Notes: generated by a model not told the origin, from the letters alone. Positions 1 through 8,758 are shown, numbered from the stretch's first letter. The stretch is DNA of 64,000 nucleotides from Arachidicoccus sp. BS20 (GCF_001659705.1 NZ_CP015971.1:682001-746000), one strand, 5' to 3'. Translations and numbers: made by a program.

Positions 1-53
1 TAAATAATGTAATAAAAATTCGTGCATTAACTTCGTCGAACGCTGTTTCGTGA

Positions 54-620
54 CTAAGTTGCATTCAACATTTTGCTCAAAAATTCGGGCGTTACGCCAA
101 TGTACGATGCTACTTGCTTTTGCGGCAAACATTCAATCAACGTAGGATATTCCGCACAAAAACTTTGATAGCGCTCTTTCGCGGGAAGACTCAAGGAATT
201 AATGAGCCTGTTCTTATACGAAATCAAAGAATTTTCCGCCAATATCCTGAAAAATCTTTCCAGTTTAGGTATCACTTTGTACATATTTTCCCTATCCGAT
301 TTTTGCAACCAAAGAAATGTAACATCTTCCAGTGCATCTATGAAAAGACGTGCAGGCTTTTCGTAATTGTGGCTGTACATATCGTTAATCCACCAGCCGT
401 CCGGTGCAAATTGTATCACGTGTTCAAAACCGTTTTTATCAACCGAATAACTGCGCAACAAGCCTTTGGTTACAAACGCTGTGCCTCGGCAAATCTCTCC
501 TTCACGCAGCAAATATTCTTTCCGCTTCAACGATTTTTCCGTGAAATAAGAAAGAAATATTTCCTGTTCTTCGTGCGAAAGTGATACGTGTTTTGATACG
601 TTTTGTAAAAGCAATTCCAT
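54..620 (-). CDS. Crp/Fnr-family transcriptional regulator
   Basis: A 188-residue protein with an N-terminal cyclic-nucleotide-binding-like beta-roll (about residues 20-115, including LREGEICRGTAFVTKGLLR) and a short C-terminal helix-turn-helix (LPQKQVASYIGVTPEFLSKML). This is the compact Crp-like regulator type common in Bacteroidota, usually without the residues that bind cAMP. It probably acts as a cytoplasmic DNA-binding regulator; the signal and targets are unknown. The ATG at 618-620 is the first in frame. It is the last gene in a minus-strand run after kdsA and the TlpA-like gene, 36 nt from the latter. Family assignment is firm, function is not. Confidence 0.85.
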   Translation of the reverse strand: MELLLQNVSKHVSLSHEEQEIFLSYFTEKSLKRKEYLLREGEICRGTAFVTKGLLRSYSVDKNGFEHVIQFAPDGWWINDMYSHNYEKPARLFIDALEDVTFLWLQKSDRENMYKVIPKLERFFRILAENSLISYKNRLINSLSLPAKERYQSFCAEYPTLIECLPQKQVASYIGVTPEFLSKMLNAT

Positions 621-656
621 ACAATTAAGTTAAAAGAAAAATGGAAATATGTAACC

Positions 657-2009
657 TTAATATTTTGTAAGTTCATTTACGGTTTTCAACCAATCATAAC
701 CAAATCTCAGTAAAATAATTTTTCCTGTTGGCGTTATTAAATATTTCGTAGGAAATGATTCTACGTGATAATCTTTTTCAACTGTTCCATTCGACATTGC
801 TACGGGAAAATCATAATTATGGCTTGATTGAAAATGCATAACATTCTCAATTTTATCGAGACAAGAAATGCTTATAAGACGTATATCTCTCTTGTGATTT
901 TTTATATCGTCGTAAAGCTGATTTACTTTGGGCATTTCTGCAATGCAAGGTCCGCACCAAGTTCCCCAAAAATCTATCAACACCCAATTGTTTTTATAAT
1001 CGTGCAACGATATTGTTTTACCCAGAATATTTTTAAGCGAAAAAGGAGCAGGTGTTTTTAATTTGACAAAAACACTGTCGTAAAGATATTCTTTGAAAGT
1101 CGTTTTATTGAAATTGGCATTATAGAAATTTTCTAAATCAGAGAAATTATCTGCATTCTCTATGAACGAGTTTGTATATTCTCGAAGCGCTAATATTTTA
1201 TTTCCCAACTTTTTCAAAAATTCCGCATATGCTCCTATGTATGCGTGCTTGGCATCAGTTCCATAAAGACCTTCGATACCATAATTCAAAAGATATACAT
1301 TATCATTCAATGTATGAGTTATAGCAGAATTCTGTTCGGCTGTATCCATAGAATATTTTGCTGCAAGCTTTATATCATTTAATGAGTCAGCATAATTTTT
1401 ATCAAAATATTTATACTTGATATAGTATCCGTGCGATAAAAGGCTGCGAATTAATAAATCCTCATGTGCTTTATTCAGTTTAGACAGTCTGAAAATTGTG
1501 CTGTCTAAAATATGTTGTGATTCTGCACGATGCCCTATCACGTAAAGAGAGCAAGACAATAACAATCCATATCTCCCGGCATAGCCCTTTTCCCAAAAAT
1601 CATCATTTAGTCGAATTAACTTTAAAGCATTATCAATTTTGACGCTGCTGTCTTTATTATCTGCACCGTTTACATCTGCCTTTGCCCATAGAAATAAAGG
1701 CTCAATAAAAGGCAATAATTTCTTGGGAGAATTCTTATATAAGCTATCAAGCAATTCGAGTTCCTTATTGTAATTGATTGTCCTGAAACTCACAGCAAAC
1801 CTCATCCAAAAATTTTGCTGAATCCAATCAAACAATTCTTCGTTGTTAAATGTTTTTATTAATTGAGAAAGCGTATCAATATTCCTTGTCAATAACAAAG
1901 TGTTATATCTATATACTTTAAAGTTTTCGGACACAGTATCTTCCGCTACTTGCGCTTTTATCGAAAAAACCATAAAGACAGACAGAATACATAAAGAAAT
2001 CTTTTTCAT
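657..2009 (-). CDS. Exported TlpA-like thioredoxin-fold protein
   Basis: A 450-residue protein with a cleavable-looking signal peptide (MKKISLCILSVFMVFSIKAQ). It has a long helical N-terminal region of about 300 residues, and a C-terminal TlpA/AhpC-type thioredoxin domain with the redox motif WCGPC (C352 and C355) and a late cis-proline segment (ESFPTKYLI). It probably acts as a periplasmic thiol-disulfide reductase, as is usual for this family. The N-terminal region is not one I recognise; such modules are common in Bacteroidota TlpA proteins. The gene starts 21 nt downstream of kdsA and may be co-transcribed, but no functional link is evident. Confidence 0.8.
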   Translation of the reverse strand: MKKISLCILSVFMVFSIKAQVAEDTVSENFKVYRYNTLLLTRNIDTLSQLIKTFNNEELFDWIQQNFWMRFAVSFRTINYNKELELLDSLYKNSPKKLLPFIEPLFLWAKADVNGADNKDSSVKIDNALKLIRLNDDFWEKGYAGRYGLLLSCSLYVIGHRAESQHILDSTIFRLSKLNKAHEDLLIRSLLSHGYYIKYKYFDKNYADSLNDIKLAAKYSMDTAEQNSAITHTLNDNVYLLNYGIEGLYGTDAKHAYIGAYAEFLKKLGNKILALREYTNSFIENADNFSDLENFYNANFNKTTFKEYLYDSVFVKLKTPAPFSLKNILGKTISLHDYKNNWVLIDFWGTWCGPCIAEMPKVNQLYDDIKNHKRDIRLISISCLDKIENVMHFQSSHNYDFPVAMSNGTVEKDYHVESFPTKYLITPTGKIILLRFGYDWLKTVNELTKY

Positions 2010-2030
2010 AAAAACATTTATGCTTTAAAC

Positions 2031-2858
2031 TTAAACCACAGCTTTCCGCAGCTTCACTAATTTTTCCAACAAAGGTTCGAGCAAATCCAATCGCAGCATA
2101 TTTGCGCCATCGCTTTTTGCCACTGCAGGATTGGGATGCGTTTCTATAAACAAACCGTCTGCACCCGCCGCAATCGCAGCCTTGGCAATGGTTTCAATCA
2201 TTTGCGGATTGCCGCCGGTAACGCCGCTCGTTTGGTTTGGCTGTTGCAAACTGTGCGTACAATCCATTATCACAGGAACTTTGTTTTCCTGCATAACCGG
2301 GATATTGCGATAATCAACTACCAAGTCTTGGTATCCGAAAGTCGTTCCTCGCTCTGTAAGCATTACTCGTTCATTGCCTTCGCCGGTAATTTTCTCTACG
2401 GCAAATTTCATGGATGCACCACTCAGAAATTGTCCTTTTTTTACGTTCACTATTTTTTTAGTGTCCGCCGCAGCTAACAACAAATCTGTTTGCCGGCAAA
2501 GGAATGCCGGAATCTGCAACACATCCACATACTTCGCAGCTACAGCCGCTTCCGGCGCGGAATGAATATCGGAAGTTGTGGGCAAACCATATTTTTCTCC
2601 CGTCTTTTTCAAAATTTCCAATGCAGATTCATCGCCGATGCCCGTGAAAGAATTGGCGCTTGTACGATTAGCTTTTCTATAACTCGATTTGAAAATATAC
2701 GGAATACCTAAATTTTTAGTAATCACTGAAACCTTTGCCGCGACTTCATCCAGCAGCTCTTCGCTTTCTATTACGCAAGGTCCTGCAATGAGGAAAAAAT
2801 TGTTTTCGTCATAAGATTGATTGGCAAATAAATTTTTTAAAAAAGAGAAACGACTCAT
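2031..2858 (-). CDS. kdsA: 3-deoxy-8-phosphooctulonate (KDO-8-P) synthase
   Basis: A 275-residue cytoplasmic enzyme that condenses phosphoenolpyruvate with arabinose 5-phosphate to give KDO 8-phosphate, the precursor of the inner-core sugar of lipopolysaccharide. The sequence has the family signature GPCVIES near residue 26, FKSSYRKANRTS, a DIHS segment and the C-terminal GGNPQMIETIAKAAIAAGADG and ETHPNPAVAKSDG blocks. Length matches the usual 270-285 residues. The ATG at 2856-2858 is the only good start. It is divergent from the epimerase gene at 2943, with an 84-nt shared gap. Its presence supports a Gram-negative, LPS-making host. Confidence 0.96.
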   Translation of the reverse strand: MSRFSFLKNLFANQSYDENNFFLIAGPCVIESEELLDEVAAKVSVITKNLGIPYIFKSSYRKANRTSANSFTGIGDESALEILKKTGEKYGLPTTSDIHSAPEAAVAAKYVDVLQIPAFLCRQTDLLLAAADTKKIVNVKKGQFLSGASMKFAVEKITGEGNERVMLTERGTTFGYQDLVVDYRNIPVMQENKVPVIMDCTHSLQQPNQTSGVTGGNPQMIETIAKAAIAAGADGLFIETHPNPAVAKSDGANMLRLDLLEPLLEKLVKLRKAVV

Positions 2859-2942
2859 ATAAAACGTTTGTGTTATTTGTTTACAATTGTGCGAACTTAC
2901 ATAAACTTTTGCTTTCTTTGCGCTCGTAAAATTTTAACAGGT

Positions 2943-3893
2943 ATGTCTAACGATACAGACACGATTTTAATCATAGGTGCAGGCGGACAAATAGGTGTTG
3001 AACTGACCTTGGCTTTGAGAAAAAAATACGGCAACGAAAATGTAATTGCATCGGATTTGCGCGAAGAAAATCCTTTACTTGCCGGTACAGGCGCATTTGT
3101 TTTGATAGACGCTTTGAACAAACAGCAAATTGAAGAAGTTGTAAAAAAAGAAAGCATTACGCAAATATATTTGTTAGCTGCGGTGCTTTCCGCCGTGGGC
3201 GAAAAAAATCCGTTGTTCGCATGGAATATCAATATGCAGGCATTACTGAATGTATTGGAAATTGCCCGCGAATACAAATTAGACAAAGTATTTTTTCCCA
3301 GCAGCATCGCGGTTTTCGGACCTACATCGCCAAAGCAAAATTGCCCGCAACACACGATTATAGAACCAACCACTATTTACGGAATCAGCAAATATGCAGG
3401 CGAAAGCTGGTGTGAATATTATTTTCAAAAATACGGCGTGGATGTACGCAGTATTCGCTATCCGGGAATCATCAGCTATAAGTCTGCACCGGGCGGCGGC
3501 ACTACAGATTATGCAGTGGAAATTTTTTATGAAGCATTAAAAAATAAGTCTTATAACTGTTTTCTTAGTGAAGACACTTATCTCCCGATGATGTACATGG
3601 AAGATGCCATTCGCGCAACGCTTGAGCTGATGGATGCTCCAAAAGAAAACATTAAATCGCATCGTTCCTATAATCTTGCGGCAATCAGCTTTTCGCCAAA
3701 AGAAATCGCAGCAGAAATTCAAAAGCATATTCCCGAATTTTCGATTACTTATACTCCCGATTTTCGTCAGGCAATTGCAGACAGTTGGGCGCAAAGCATT
3801 GACGATAAAGAAGCGCGACAGGATTGGGGCTGGAAACACGAATATGACTTAGCAACAATGGTGGAGGATATGCTGAAGAACGTGAAAATATAA
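2943..3893 (+). CDS. NAD-dependent epimerase/L-threonine 3-dehydrogenase-like SDR
   Basis: A 316-residue extended short-chain dehydrogenase. The Rossmann glycine motif GAGGQIG is near the N-terminus, the catalytic YGISK (YxxxK) is preceded by PSSIAVFGP, and the substrate-loop segment RYPGIISYKSAPGGGTTDYAVE matches the epimerase-type threonine dehydrogenases found in Bacteroidota and animals. The likely reaction is oxidation of L-threonine to 2-amino-3-oxobutyrate with NAD. I start at ATG 2943 because a longer reading adds 25 non-conserved residues overlapping the divergent promoter region. A glycine C-acetyltransferase partner is not in the window, so another sugar-epimerase role remains possible. 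Confidence 0.85.
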   Translation: MSNDTDTILIIGAGGQIGVELTLALRKKYGNENVIASDLREENPLLAGTGAFVLIDALNKQQIEEVVKKESITQIYLLAAVLSAVGEKNPLFAWNINMQALLNVLEIAREYKLDKVFFPSSIAVFGPTSPKQNCPQHTIIEPTTIYGISKYAGESWCEYYFQKYGVDVRSIRYPGIISYKSAPGGGTTDYAVEIFYEALKNKSYNCFLSEDTYLPMMYMEDAIRATLELMDAPKENIKSHRSYNLAAISFSPKEIAAEIQKHIPEFSITYTPDFRQAIADSWAQSIDDKEARQDWGWKHEYDLATMVEDMLKNVKI

Positions 3894-3917
3894 GCAAAAT
3901 AATTCTACATCAGTACT

Positions 3918-3955
3918 AAAAAAGAGGAGGCTATATTATAGTTCTTCTCTTTTTT
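3918..3955 (+). terminator. Intrinsic terminator after the epimerase gene
   Basis: A-rich 12-bp stem (3918-3929 with 3944-3955, one G-U pair), 14-nt loop, ending in a run of T. It begins 24 nt after the stop codon of the epimerase gene. Confidence 0.6.
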
Positions 3956-4088
3956 AATTCACAAATGTCGCATCTATTTCGTGAAAGAAGAAAAACATTA
4001 ATTTTTGTGTTAAGATATGAATGCGGAAATTTTTTGCGAAGCGAATTGCATACATTTGTTTATTACAAATCATATTAAAACTCATGTT

Positions 4089-4604
4089 ATGAAAAAACTA
4101 TTGGCGCTTGCATCGTTCTGTGCTGTAATATTTTCAACTTCTTTTGCACAGGAACATAAGAAACCGTTAAGTCCGCCGGCGAAAGTTGAAAACAAATTGG
4201 TTGTTATCAATTATTCTCAGCCATCTGTTCGGTCACGAAAAATTTTTGGCGAAGGAAGTTCTTTCTTGCAACCTTACGGACAAATCTGGCGCGTGGGCGC
4301 AAACGCAGCTACGACTATTGAGGCGAAGGAAGACATAAAATTCGGCGGCAAATTGCTGAAAAAAGGAACCTACGCTTTGTATTCGATTCCAAACAAAAAT
4401 GAATGGACTTTTATCATCAATGGAAACCCGAAGCAATGGGGAACGGAATACGAAAAGAACAAAGACAAAGATTTGTTCCAAATAACTGAAAAGCCCGAAA
4501 CATTATCTCCGTTACAGGAAACATTTACGATGACTTTTGAAGGAAAGTTTTTGGTGTTGAAATGGGAAAATACAGAAGTGAAAATACCGATTACAAAAGC
4601 ATAA
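4089..4604 (+). CDS. DUF2911 exported protein
   Basis: A 171-residue protein with a signal peptide ending at SFAQ (MKKLLALASFCAVIFSTSFAQ), followed by a single DUF2911 domain: INYSQPSVRSRKIFG, PYGQIWRVGANAATTIE and KKGTYALYSIPNKNEWTFIIN are the typical blocks. It is a small secreted or periplasmic beta-rich protein of unknown function, very widespread in Bacteroidota. I start at ATG 4089 because the signal peptide begins there; the upstream in-frame ATG at 4017 would bury it behind 24 extra residues. A strong terminator follows 12 nt after the stop. Confidence 0.85.
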   Translation: MKKLLALASFCAVIFSTSFAQEHKKPLSPPAKVENKLVVINYSQPSVRSRKIFGEGSSFLQPYGQIWRVGANAATTIEAKEDIKFGGKLLKKGTYALYSIPNKNEWTFIINGNPKQWGTEYEKNKDKDLFQITEKPETLSPLQETFTMTFEGKFLVLKWENTEVKIPITKA

Positions 4605-4616
4605 AGTTATAGTCAT

Positions 4617-4646
4617 AAAAAGCCGCTTTGATTAAAGCGGCTTTTT
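4617..4646. terminator. Bidirectional terminator
   Basis: Perfect 13-bp inverted repeat (4617-4629 with 4634-4646), 4-nt loop, with A-run on one side and T-run on the other. It lies between convergent genes ending at 4604 and 4655 and can serve both. Confidence 0.85.
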
Positions 4647-4654
4647 ATGAAAGA

Positions 4655-6184
4655 TTAACCTAAATATTTCTTCACAAATTTTCCAACCACAGGCATTGAC
4701 TGAACTTCTTTTTTCTCTGCCCACAAAACAAGTAATAAAAATAAAAACATTAAAACAATTCCCACAATCGTTTTAATTATCAAGCTGTCTGTAACGTGCG
4801 CCACGCCTACGCTTGCGAAATATAACAGCAGCATTACAAACCAGTAAGCCGTTATCTTTTTTACATTATAAGGAACAGGGAAATATTTTTGCCCTACGAG
4901 ATAGCAAACAATCATCATTACAAGATAACAGATAAATGTTGTCCATGCGCTGGCATACATTCCGAATTTTGGTATGAAGAAATAATTGCCTGCAATGGTT
5001 ATTGCTGCACCGATTAATGTAATGTATAAACCCATTCTCATTTTGTCCGTAAGCTTGTACCAAACAGATAAATTGTAATACACGCCAAGGCAAATATTTG
5101 CCGATAACAAAACAGGAACAATATCTTGTCCTGTTCGGTATTCTTTTCCCTGAATGATGATGTGTTCCCAAACATCTAAAAACAACGCGGTAAAAAGAAA
5201 AGCGACTGCAAGCGTAATCACAAACCATTTCATAATACGCGCGTATAAAGCGGGCGCATTTCTCTCTCTCGACTGGTTAAAGAAAAACGGTTCAGCAGCC
5301 ATTTTAAAAGCCTGAATAAAAAGCGATATAAAAATCGCAAACCTGTAATTGGCGCTGTATATGGCTACAATTCGTTTGTTTACATCGGCTGAATATGGCA
5401 GCCATCTGTTTAGAAATTCCCTGTCCATAACTTCGTTTACCATTCCTGCCAAACCAATAATAATCATTGGTGTGCTGTATTTCAGCAAGCGTTTCAGTAA
5501 ATCGATATTTATCTTAAACCTAAAGCTTTTACATTCGCCAAGAAGCAACAGCATTACGATAATATTCTCTAAAACATTGGCGAGAATTACAAAGCCTGTT
5601 CTGTCTTTTGTTCCATACCAAACAGAAAAACTATTTGAAGGATGCGCGCTTACCCAACGCGGCAAAACCACCATAAACACGATAATAAAAACGATGTTAC
5701 AAACAATGCTGAAAAGATTGATAAACGCATATTTGCGCGGACGATTTTCCTGCCGAAGTTTCGCCATAGGAATTGCAGCAAGCGTATCTAAACCAATCAT
5801 TACAGAAAGCCACACGATATATTCAGGATGATGATTTAACCCGAAATGATTTTCTATCGGAACTCTGCAAAGACATATAATTGCACAGAGTAAAATGGTC
5901 GTAGCGATAATCGAACTAAACGACGTGCGAAACAATGTTTTCTTTTCAATTCCTTCTAAATTAGAAAATCGGAAATACGCCGTTTCCATTCCGTAAGTAA
6001 ACACAATGTTGGCAACGGCAACCCAAACATAAATGATGCTGATGTTTCCATATTCAATCATGCCTTTGTTGTCGCTCAGCAAATAGGTAAGCAAAGGCGT
6101 TAATAAATAAGCCAGCATCTTTTTTCCCACGCTGCTCAGTCCATACCAAACCGTTTGTCCTGCTAATTGTTTTATCTTACTCAA
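4655..6184 (-). CDS. Polysaccharide (Wzx-like) flippase, TTG start
   Basis: A 509-residue integral membrane protein with about 14 hydrophobic segments, of the MOP/polysaccharide-transport superfamily. It probably flips lipid-linked oligosaccharide across the inner membrane. The N-terminus (KQLAGQTVWYGLSSVGKKML) is typical for Bacteroidota members, and it is reached only by starting at TTG 6184; the first in-frame ATG is 18 codons later and would cut into the first membrane helix. No glycosyltransferases flank it, so the substrate is unknown. A second, different flippase gene lies at 32575-34065. Confidence 0.85.
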   Translation of the reverse strand: MSKIKQLAGQTVWYGLSSVGKKMLAYLLTPLLTYLLSDNKGMIEYGNISIIYVWVAVANIVFTYGMETAYFRFSNLEGIEKKTLFRTSFSSIIATTILLCAIICLCRVPIENHFGLNHHPEYIVWLSVMIGLDTLAAIPMAKLRQENRPRKYAFINLFSIVCNIVFIIVFMVVLPRWVSAHPSNSFSVWYGTKDRTGFVILANVLENIIVMLLLLGECKSFRFKINIDLLKRLLKYSTPMIIIGLAGMVNEVMDREFLNRWLPYSADVNKRIVAIYSANYRFAIFISLFIQAFKMAAEPFFFNQSRERNAPALYARIMKWFVITLAVAFLFTALFLDVWEHIIIQGKEYRTGQDIVPVLLSANICLGVYYNLSVWYKLTDKMRMGLYITLIGAAITIAGNYFFIPKFGMYASAWTTFICYLVMMIVCYLVGQKYFPVPYNVKKITAYWFVMLLLYFASVGVAHVTDSLIIKTIVGIVLMFLFLLLVLWAEKKEVQSMPVVGKFVKKYLG

Positions 6185-6212
6185 ACGAAAATATTTTGCT
6201 CAAATGTATTTT

Positions 6213-6224
6213 ATTACACGAATT
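6213..6224. repeat. ATTACACGAATT unit upstream of the flippase gene
   Basis: Single copy of the ATTACACGAATT motif that recurs around dtd and the MazG-like gene. It lies in the 129-nt gap between the flippase and arfB. Confidence 0.5.
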
Positions 6225-6273
6225 AAAACTAATTACACCAATTATTCTTACTGTTGGTTATCGGTTTCCCATT

Positions 6274-6313
6274 ATCCTTAAATTTCTAAAATCTTTCCAA
6301 ATCATGGTTCAGA
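6274..6313 (-). repeat. 3'-end dispersed repeat (TCTGAACCATGATTT family), copy 1
   Basis: Read on the minus strand, the sequence begins TCTGAACCATGATTTGG immediately after the arfB stop codon and continues as GATT-rich units with a spacing of about nine bases. Related copies sit at the 3' ends of pdxJ, pcm and ung, all in the sense direction of the gene. Confidence 0.75.
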
Positions 6314-6709
6314 TTATTCCCAATTCTTCCCTCGTTGTTGCTTGCGCAATGAATTGAGCTTTTTGCTTTCCAAACGTTTTTCTTTTGAAGCTACGGAGGG
6401 CTTTGTTGCAAGTCTTGTTTTCTTTTTGACTAATGCTTTATTGATGAGTTCATTTATCTTTTGTGTAACAATTTCTTTGTTGCCCAATTGCGTTCTTTCT
6501 GTTTGAGATTTCATCAAAAGAAATCCGTCTTTATTGATGCGCGAAGCAAGTTTTGATAAAATAATTTTCTTTTGTTCTTCACTTACAATGCCGGATGCAG
6601 CTATGTTCCAGCGCGCCTCCACCATCGTTTCCACTTTATTCACGTTTTGTCCGCCTTTGCCGCCGCTGCGCGCCGTTTTAAAAATCAGTTCAGATGAAAT
6701 GTCTATCAT
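6314..6709 (-). CDS. arfB: Peptidyl-tRNA hydrolase ArfB-type (release factor-like)
   Basis: A 131-residue protein with the class I release factor GGQ loop (RSGGKGGQNVNKVETMVE, near residues 14-31) and a long basic C-terminal tail (KKTRLATKPSVASKEKRLESK), but no codon-recognition domain. In this family the GGQ loop hydrolyses peptidyl-tRNA on ribosomes stalled without a stop codon, while the tail occupies the empty mRNA channel. Length fits (about 135-140). The gene is divergent from dtd, and the gap carries a repeat palindrome. Confidence 0.92.
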   Translation of the reverse strand: MIDISSELIFKTARSGGKGGQNVNKVETMVEARWNIAASGIVSEEQKKIILSKLASRINKDGFLLMKSQTERTQLGNKEIVTQKINELINKALVKKKTRLATKPSVASKEKRLESKKLNSLRKQQRGKNWE

Positions 6710-6713
6710 AAAT

Positions 6714-6800
6714 TTTTTATTACACGAATTTCTTTAAATATTTTTGTAAAGATAATTGTTTCATAATTCGTGCAATTCGCCGTAATTCGTGTAATAAAAA
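6714..6800. repeat. Inverted repeat of ATTACACGAATT units between arfB and dtd
   Basis: A perfect 17-bp inverted repeat (6714-6730 with 6784-6800), with an additional AATTCGTGCAATT unit inside the right half. The right arm ends one base before the dtd start codon, so the element fills the whole divergent gap. Confidence 0.8.
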
Positions 6801-6801
6801 T

Positions 6802-7254
6802 ATGCGGGCATTAATCCAACGAGTTTCTCAAGCATCGGTTTCCATTGATGGAAAAATAAAAAGCAATATTCAACGTGGAGTATTGATTTTATTAGGCATT
6901 GAAGATGCGGACAATGATGAGGATATTATTTGGTTAAGCAATAAAATCATCAACCTCAGAATTTTTAACGACGAACAAAGCGTGATGAATTTGTCTCTGA
7001 AAGATATTGACGGAGACATTTTGTTAGTCAGCCAGTTTACGTTACACGCTGCAACGAAGAAAGGCAATCGTCCGTCATACATTCGCGCAGCAAAGCCTGA
7101 TATTTCAATTCCTTTGTACGAAAAAATGATTGCACAACTGGAAAAAGATTCAGGCAAGAAAATTGCAACAGGAACGTTCGGCGCAGATATGCAAGTGAAT
7201 TTGATAAATGACGGACCCGTTACAATTTGGATAGATACGAAGAATAAAGAATAG
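6802..7254 (+). CDS. dtd: D-aminoacyl-tRNA deacylase
   Basis: A 150-residue cytoplasmic proofreading enzyme that hydrolyses D-amino acids (and glycine from tRNA-Ala) off tRNA. Starts MRALIQRVSQASVSIDGK as in the family. It has the two catalytic signatures, SQFTLHA and the C-terminal NDGPVT (the Gly-Pro motif). Length is exactly usual. The start codon lies directly against an inverted repeat of the ATTACACGAATT family, leaving almost no ordinary leader. It is separated from the next gene by 191 nt of further copies. Confidence 0.95.
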   Translation: MRALIQRVSQASVSIDGKIKSNIQRGVLILLGIEDADNDEDIIWLSNKIINLRIFNDEQSVMNLSLKDIDGDILLVSQFTLHAATKKGNRPSYIRAAKPDISIPLYEKMIAQLEKDSGKKIATGTFGADMQVNLINDGPVTIWIDTKNKE

Positions 7255-7262
7255 TTTTGATG

Positions 7263-7431
7263 ACACGAATTTTAAACCCAATTACACGAATTTCTTTTGT
7301 AAAATAATTTCCAAACATAAATTTATAATTCATAAGAGCATCTTTTAACACGAATTAAAACAATTTACGCTAAACTATTCTTTTCAATAAATCGCAAAAA
7401 TGATTCGTGTAATTCGCTGCAATTCGTGTAG
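7263..7431. repeat. Array of ATTACACGAATT-type units
   Basis: Two units point one way near 7263-7292 (ACACGAATTTT, ATTACACGAATTT), one at 7347-7356 (ACACGAATTA), and two inverted units at 7403-7414 and 7421-7431 (ATTCGTGTAATT, AATTCGTGTAG). Together they span most of the gap between dtd and the MazG-like gene and can fold as a long imperfect hairpin. Confidence 0.7.
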
Positions 7432-7445
7432 TCAAACAAATAATC

Positions 7446-7775
7446 ATGACAATACAAGAAGCACAACAGCAAGTAGATAACTGGATAAAAACCGTTGGTG
7501 TTCGTTATTTCAACGAACTGACCAATCTCGGAATTTTAATGGAAGAAGTAGGCGAACTTTCCAGATTAATGGTGCGCACTTATGGCGAACAATCTTTCAA
7601 AGAAAGCGATAATGGCAAAGAGCTTTCCGATGAAATGGCTGATGTATTGTGGGTTTTGCTTTGTTTGGCAAATCAAACCAATATCAATCTTACCGAAGCA
7701 CTACAAAAGAATTTTGAAAAGAAAAATATCCGCGATGCAACAAGGCACTTAAATAACGAAAAACTTAGTTCTTAA
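7446..7775 (+). CDS. MazG-like nucleotide pyrophosphohydrolase
   Basis: A 109-residue all-alpha protein with the NTP-pyrophosphohydrolase metal site EExxE...ExxD: MEEVGELSRLM followed about 25 residues later by ELSDEMADVLWVL. Members hydrolyse (d)NTPs to monophosphates and pyrophosphate and may clear aberrant nucleotides; the exact substrate cannot be read here. Single-domain short form, as is common for house-cleaning members. Its TAA stop shares its last base with the ATG of the following YihY/BrkB gene (TAATG), which suggests translational coupling. Confidence 0.85.
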   Translation: MTIQEAQQQVDNWIKTVGVRYFNELTNLGILMEEVGELSRLMVRTYGEQSFKESDNGKELSDEMADVLWVLLCLANQTNINLTEALQKNFEKKNIRDATRHLNNEKLSS

Positions 7776-8695
7776 TGCAGAAAGAGCTGAAACATATATG
7801 GAAGGCGTTGGTGCAAACCGCCAAAGATTTCGGTGCGCTGAATATCTTTCGCATGAGTGCGGCATTGGCATATTATACTATTTTCGGCTTAGCTCCCGTA
7901 TTGATTATTGTATTAAGATTCGTATCAGTATTTGCAAGTAAAAAACCTGTAGGATATATTTTTCTTCAGATACGCAAAGTAGTAGGCGATGCGGTTGCAT
8001 TGCAAATACAATCCATTATACAAAATGTAATTGCCATGCAACGCGATGTACTGATGCAGGTAATTGGCATTGTTGCACTTATAATATCGGCAACCGGTGT
8101 ATTTACCGAAATTCAGGATTCGATTAATACTATTTGGCGGGTACGGGCAAAGCCGAAACATGGCTGGTTAAAATTATTATTGAACAGATTATTGAGCTTT
8201 TCCATTGTGATTAGCCTTGGATTCATTTTGTTGGTTTCTTTATTGGTCAATGCATTGCTCGCCGCGCTGATGTCTAGACTTAATCAACTATTTCCCGAAA
8301 GCACGGTATTCACTTCATATATCGTGAATATTGCTATCACATTTTTAACCACCACCACTTTGTTTGCTATTATTTTTAAAGTGTTGCCCGATGCCCGCAT
8401 CAAGTGGCAGGATGTCTTTGTGGGCGCTATCACAACCGCCATTCTGTTTATGCTCGGAAGGTTTTTAATCGGCTATTATTTGCAGAAAAGCACCATTACC
8501 AATACTTTCGGCGCAGCAAGTTCTATCATTATTATTTTGAGTTGGGTGTATTATTCTGCTATCATTTTATATTTCGGTGCGGCATTTACACGGGCAAATG
8601 CACAGTTAAAAGGCAGGGAAATTGAACCGAATGATTACGCCGTGTGGATTGAAACGGTAGAAAGAAAATCAAAATCTGTTGTCAATAGTAATTAA
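7775..8695 (+). CDS. YihY/BrkB-family inner-membrane protein
   Basis: A 306-residue protein with about six transmembrane helices. Family blocks are visible: the N-terminal SAALAYYTIFGLAPVLIIVLR, ATGVFTEIQDSINTIWRV in the first third and SSIIIILSWVYYSAIILYFGAAFTRAN near the end. The family was once annotated as RNase BN, which is wrong; its function is not settled. Translationally coupled to the MazG-like gene upstream. A hairpin terminator follows nine nt after the stop. Confidence 0.88.
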   Translation: MQKELKHIWKALVQTAKDFGALNIFRMSAALAYYTIFGLAPVLIIVLRFVSVFASKKPVGYIFLQIRKVVGDAVALQIQSIIQNVIAMQRDVLMQVIGIVALIISATGVFTEIQDSINTIWRVRAKPKHGWLKLLLNRLLSFSIVISLGFILLVSLLVNALLAALMSRLNQLFPESTVFTSYIVNIAITFLTTTTLFAIIFKVLPDARIKWQDVFVGAITTAILFMLGRFLIGYYLQKSTITNTFGAASSIIIILSWVYYSAIILYFGAAFTRANAQLKGREIEPNDYAVWIETVERKSKSVVNSN

Positions 8696-8703
8696 ACAAA
8701 AAA

Positions 8704-8732
8704 TCCCGACAGAAATTATTATTCTATCGGGA
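8704..8732. terminator. Hairpin terminator between convergent genes
   Basis: An 11-bp stem (8704-8714 with 8722-8732, one mismatch) around a 7-nt loop, GC-rich at the base (TCCCGA...TCGGGA). It lies between the YihY/BrkB gene and the inositol-3-phosphate synthase gene, whose ends face each other. The flank is A-rich on one side and has only a short T-run on the other. Confidence 0.65.
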
Positions 8733-8758
8733 CTTCTTATATCAATATTTCTGAAAAA

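Noticed and set aside
7775-8695. Annotation as ribonuclease BN
   Set aside because: YihY/BrkB proteins are membrane proteins without nuclease motifs; the RNase BN label is a historical error.
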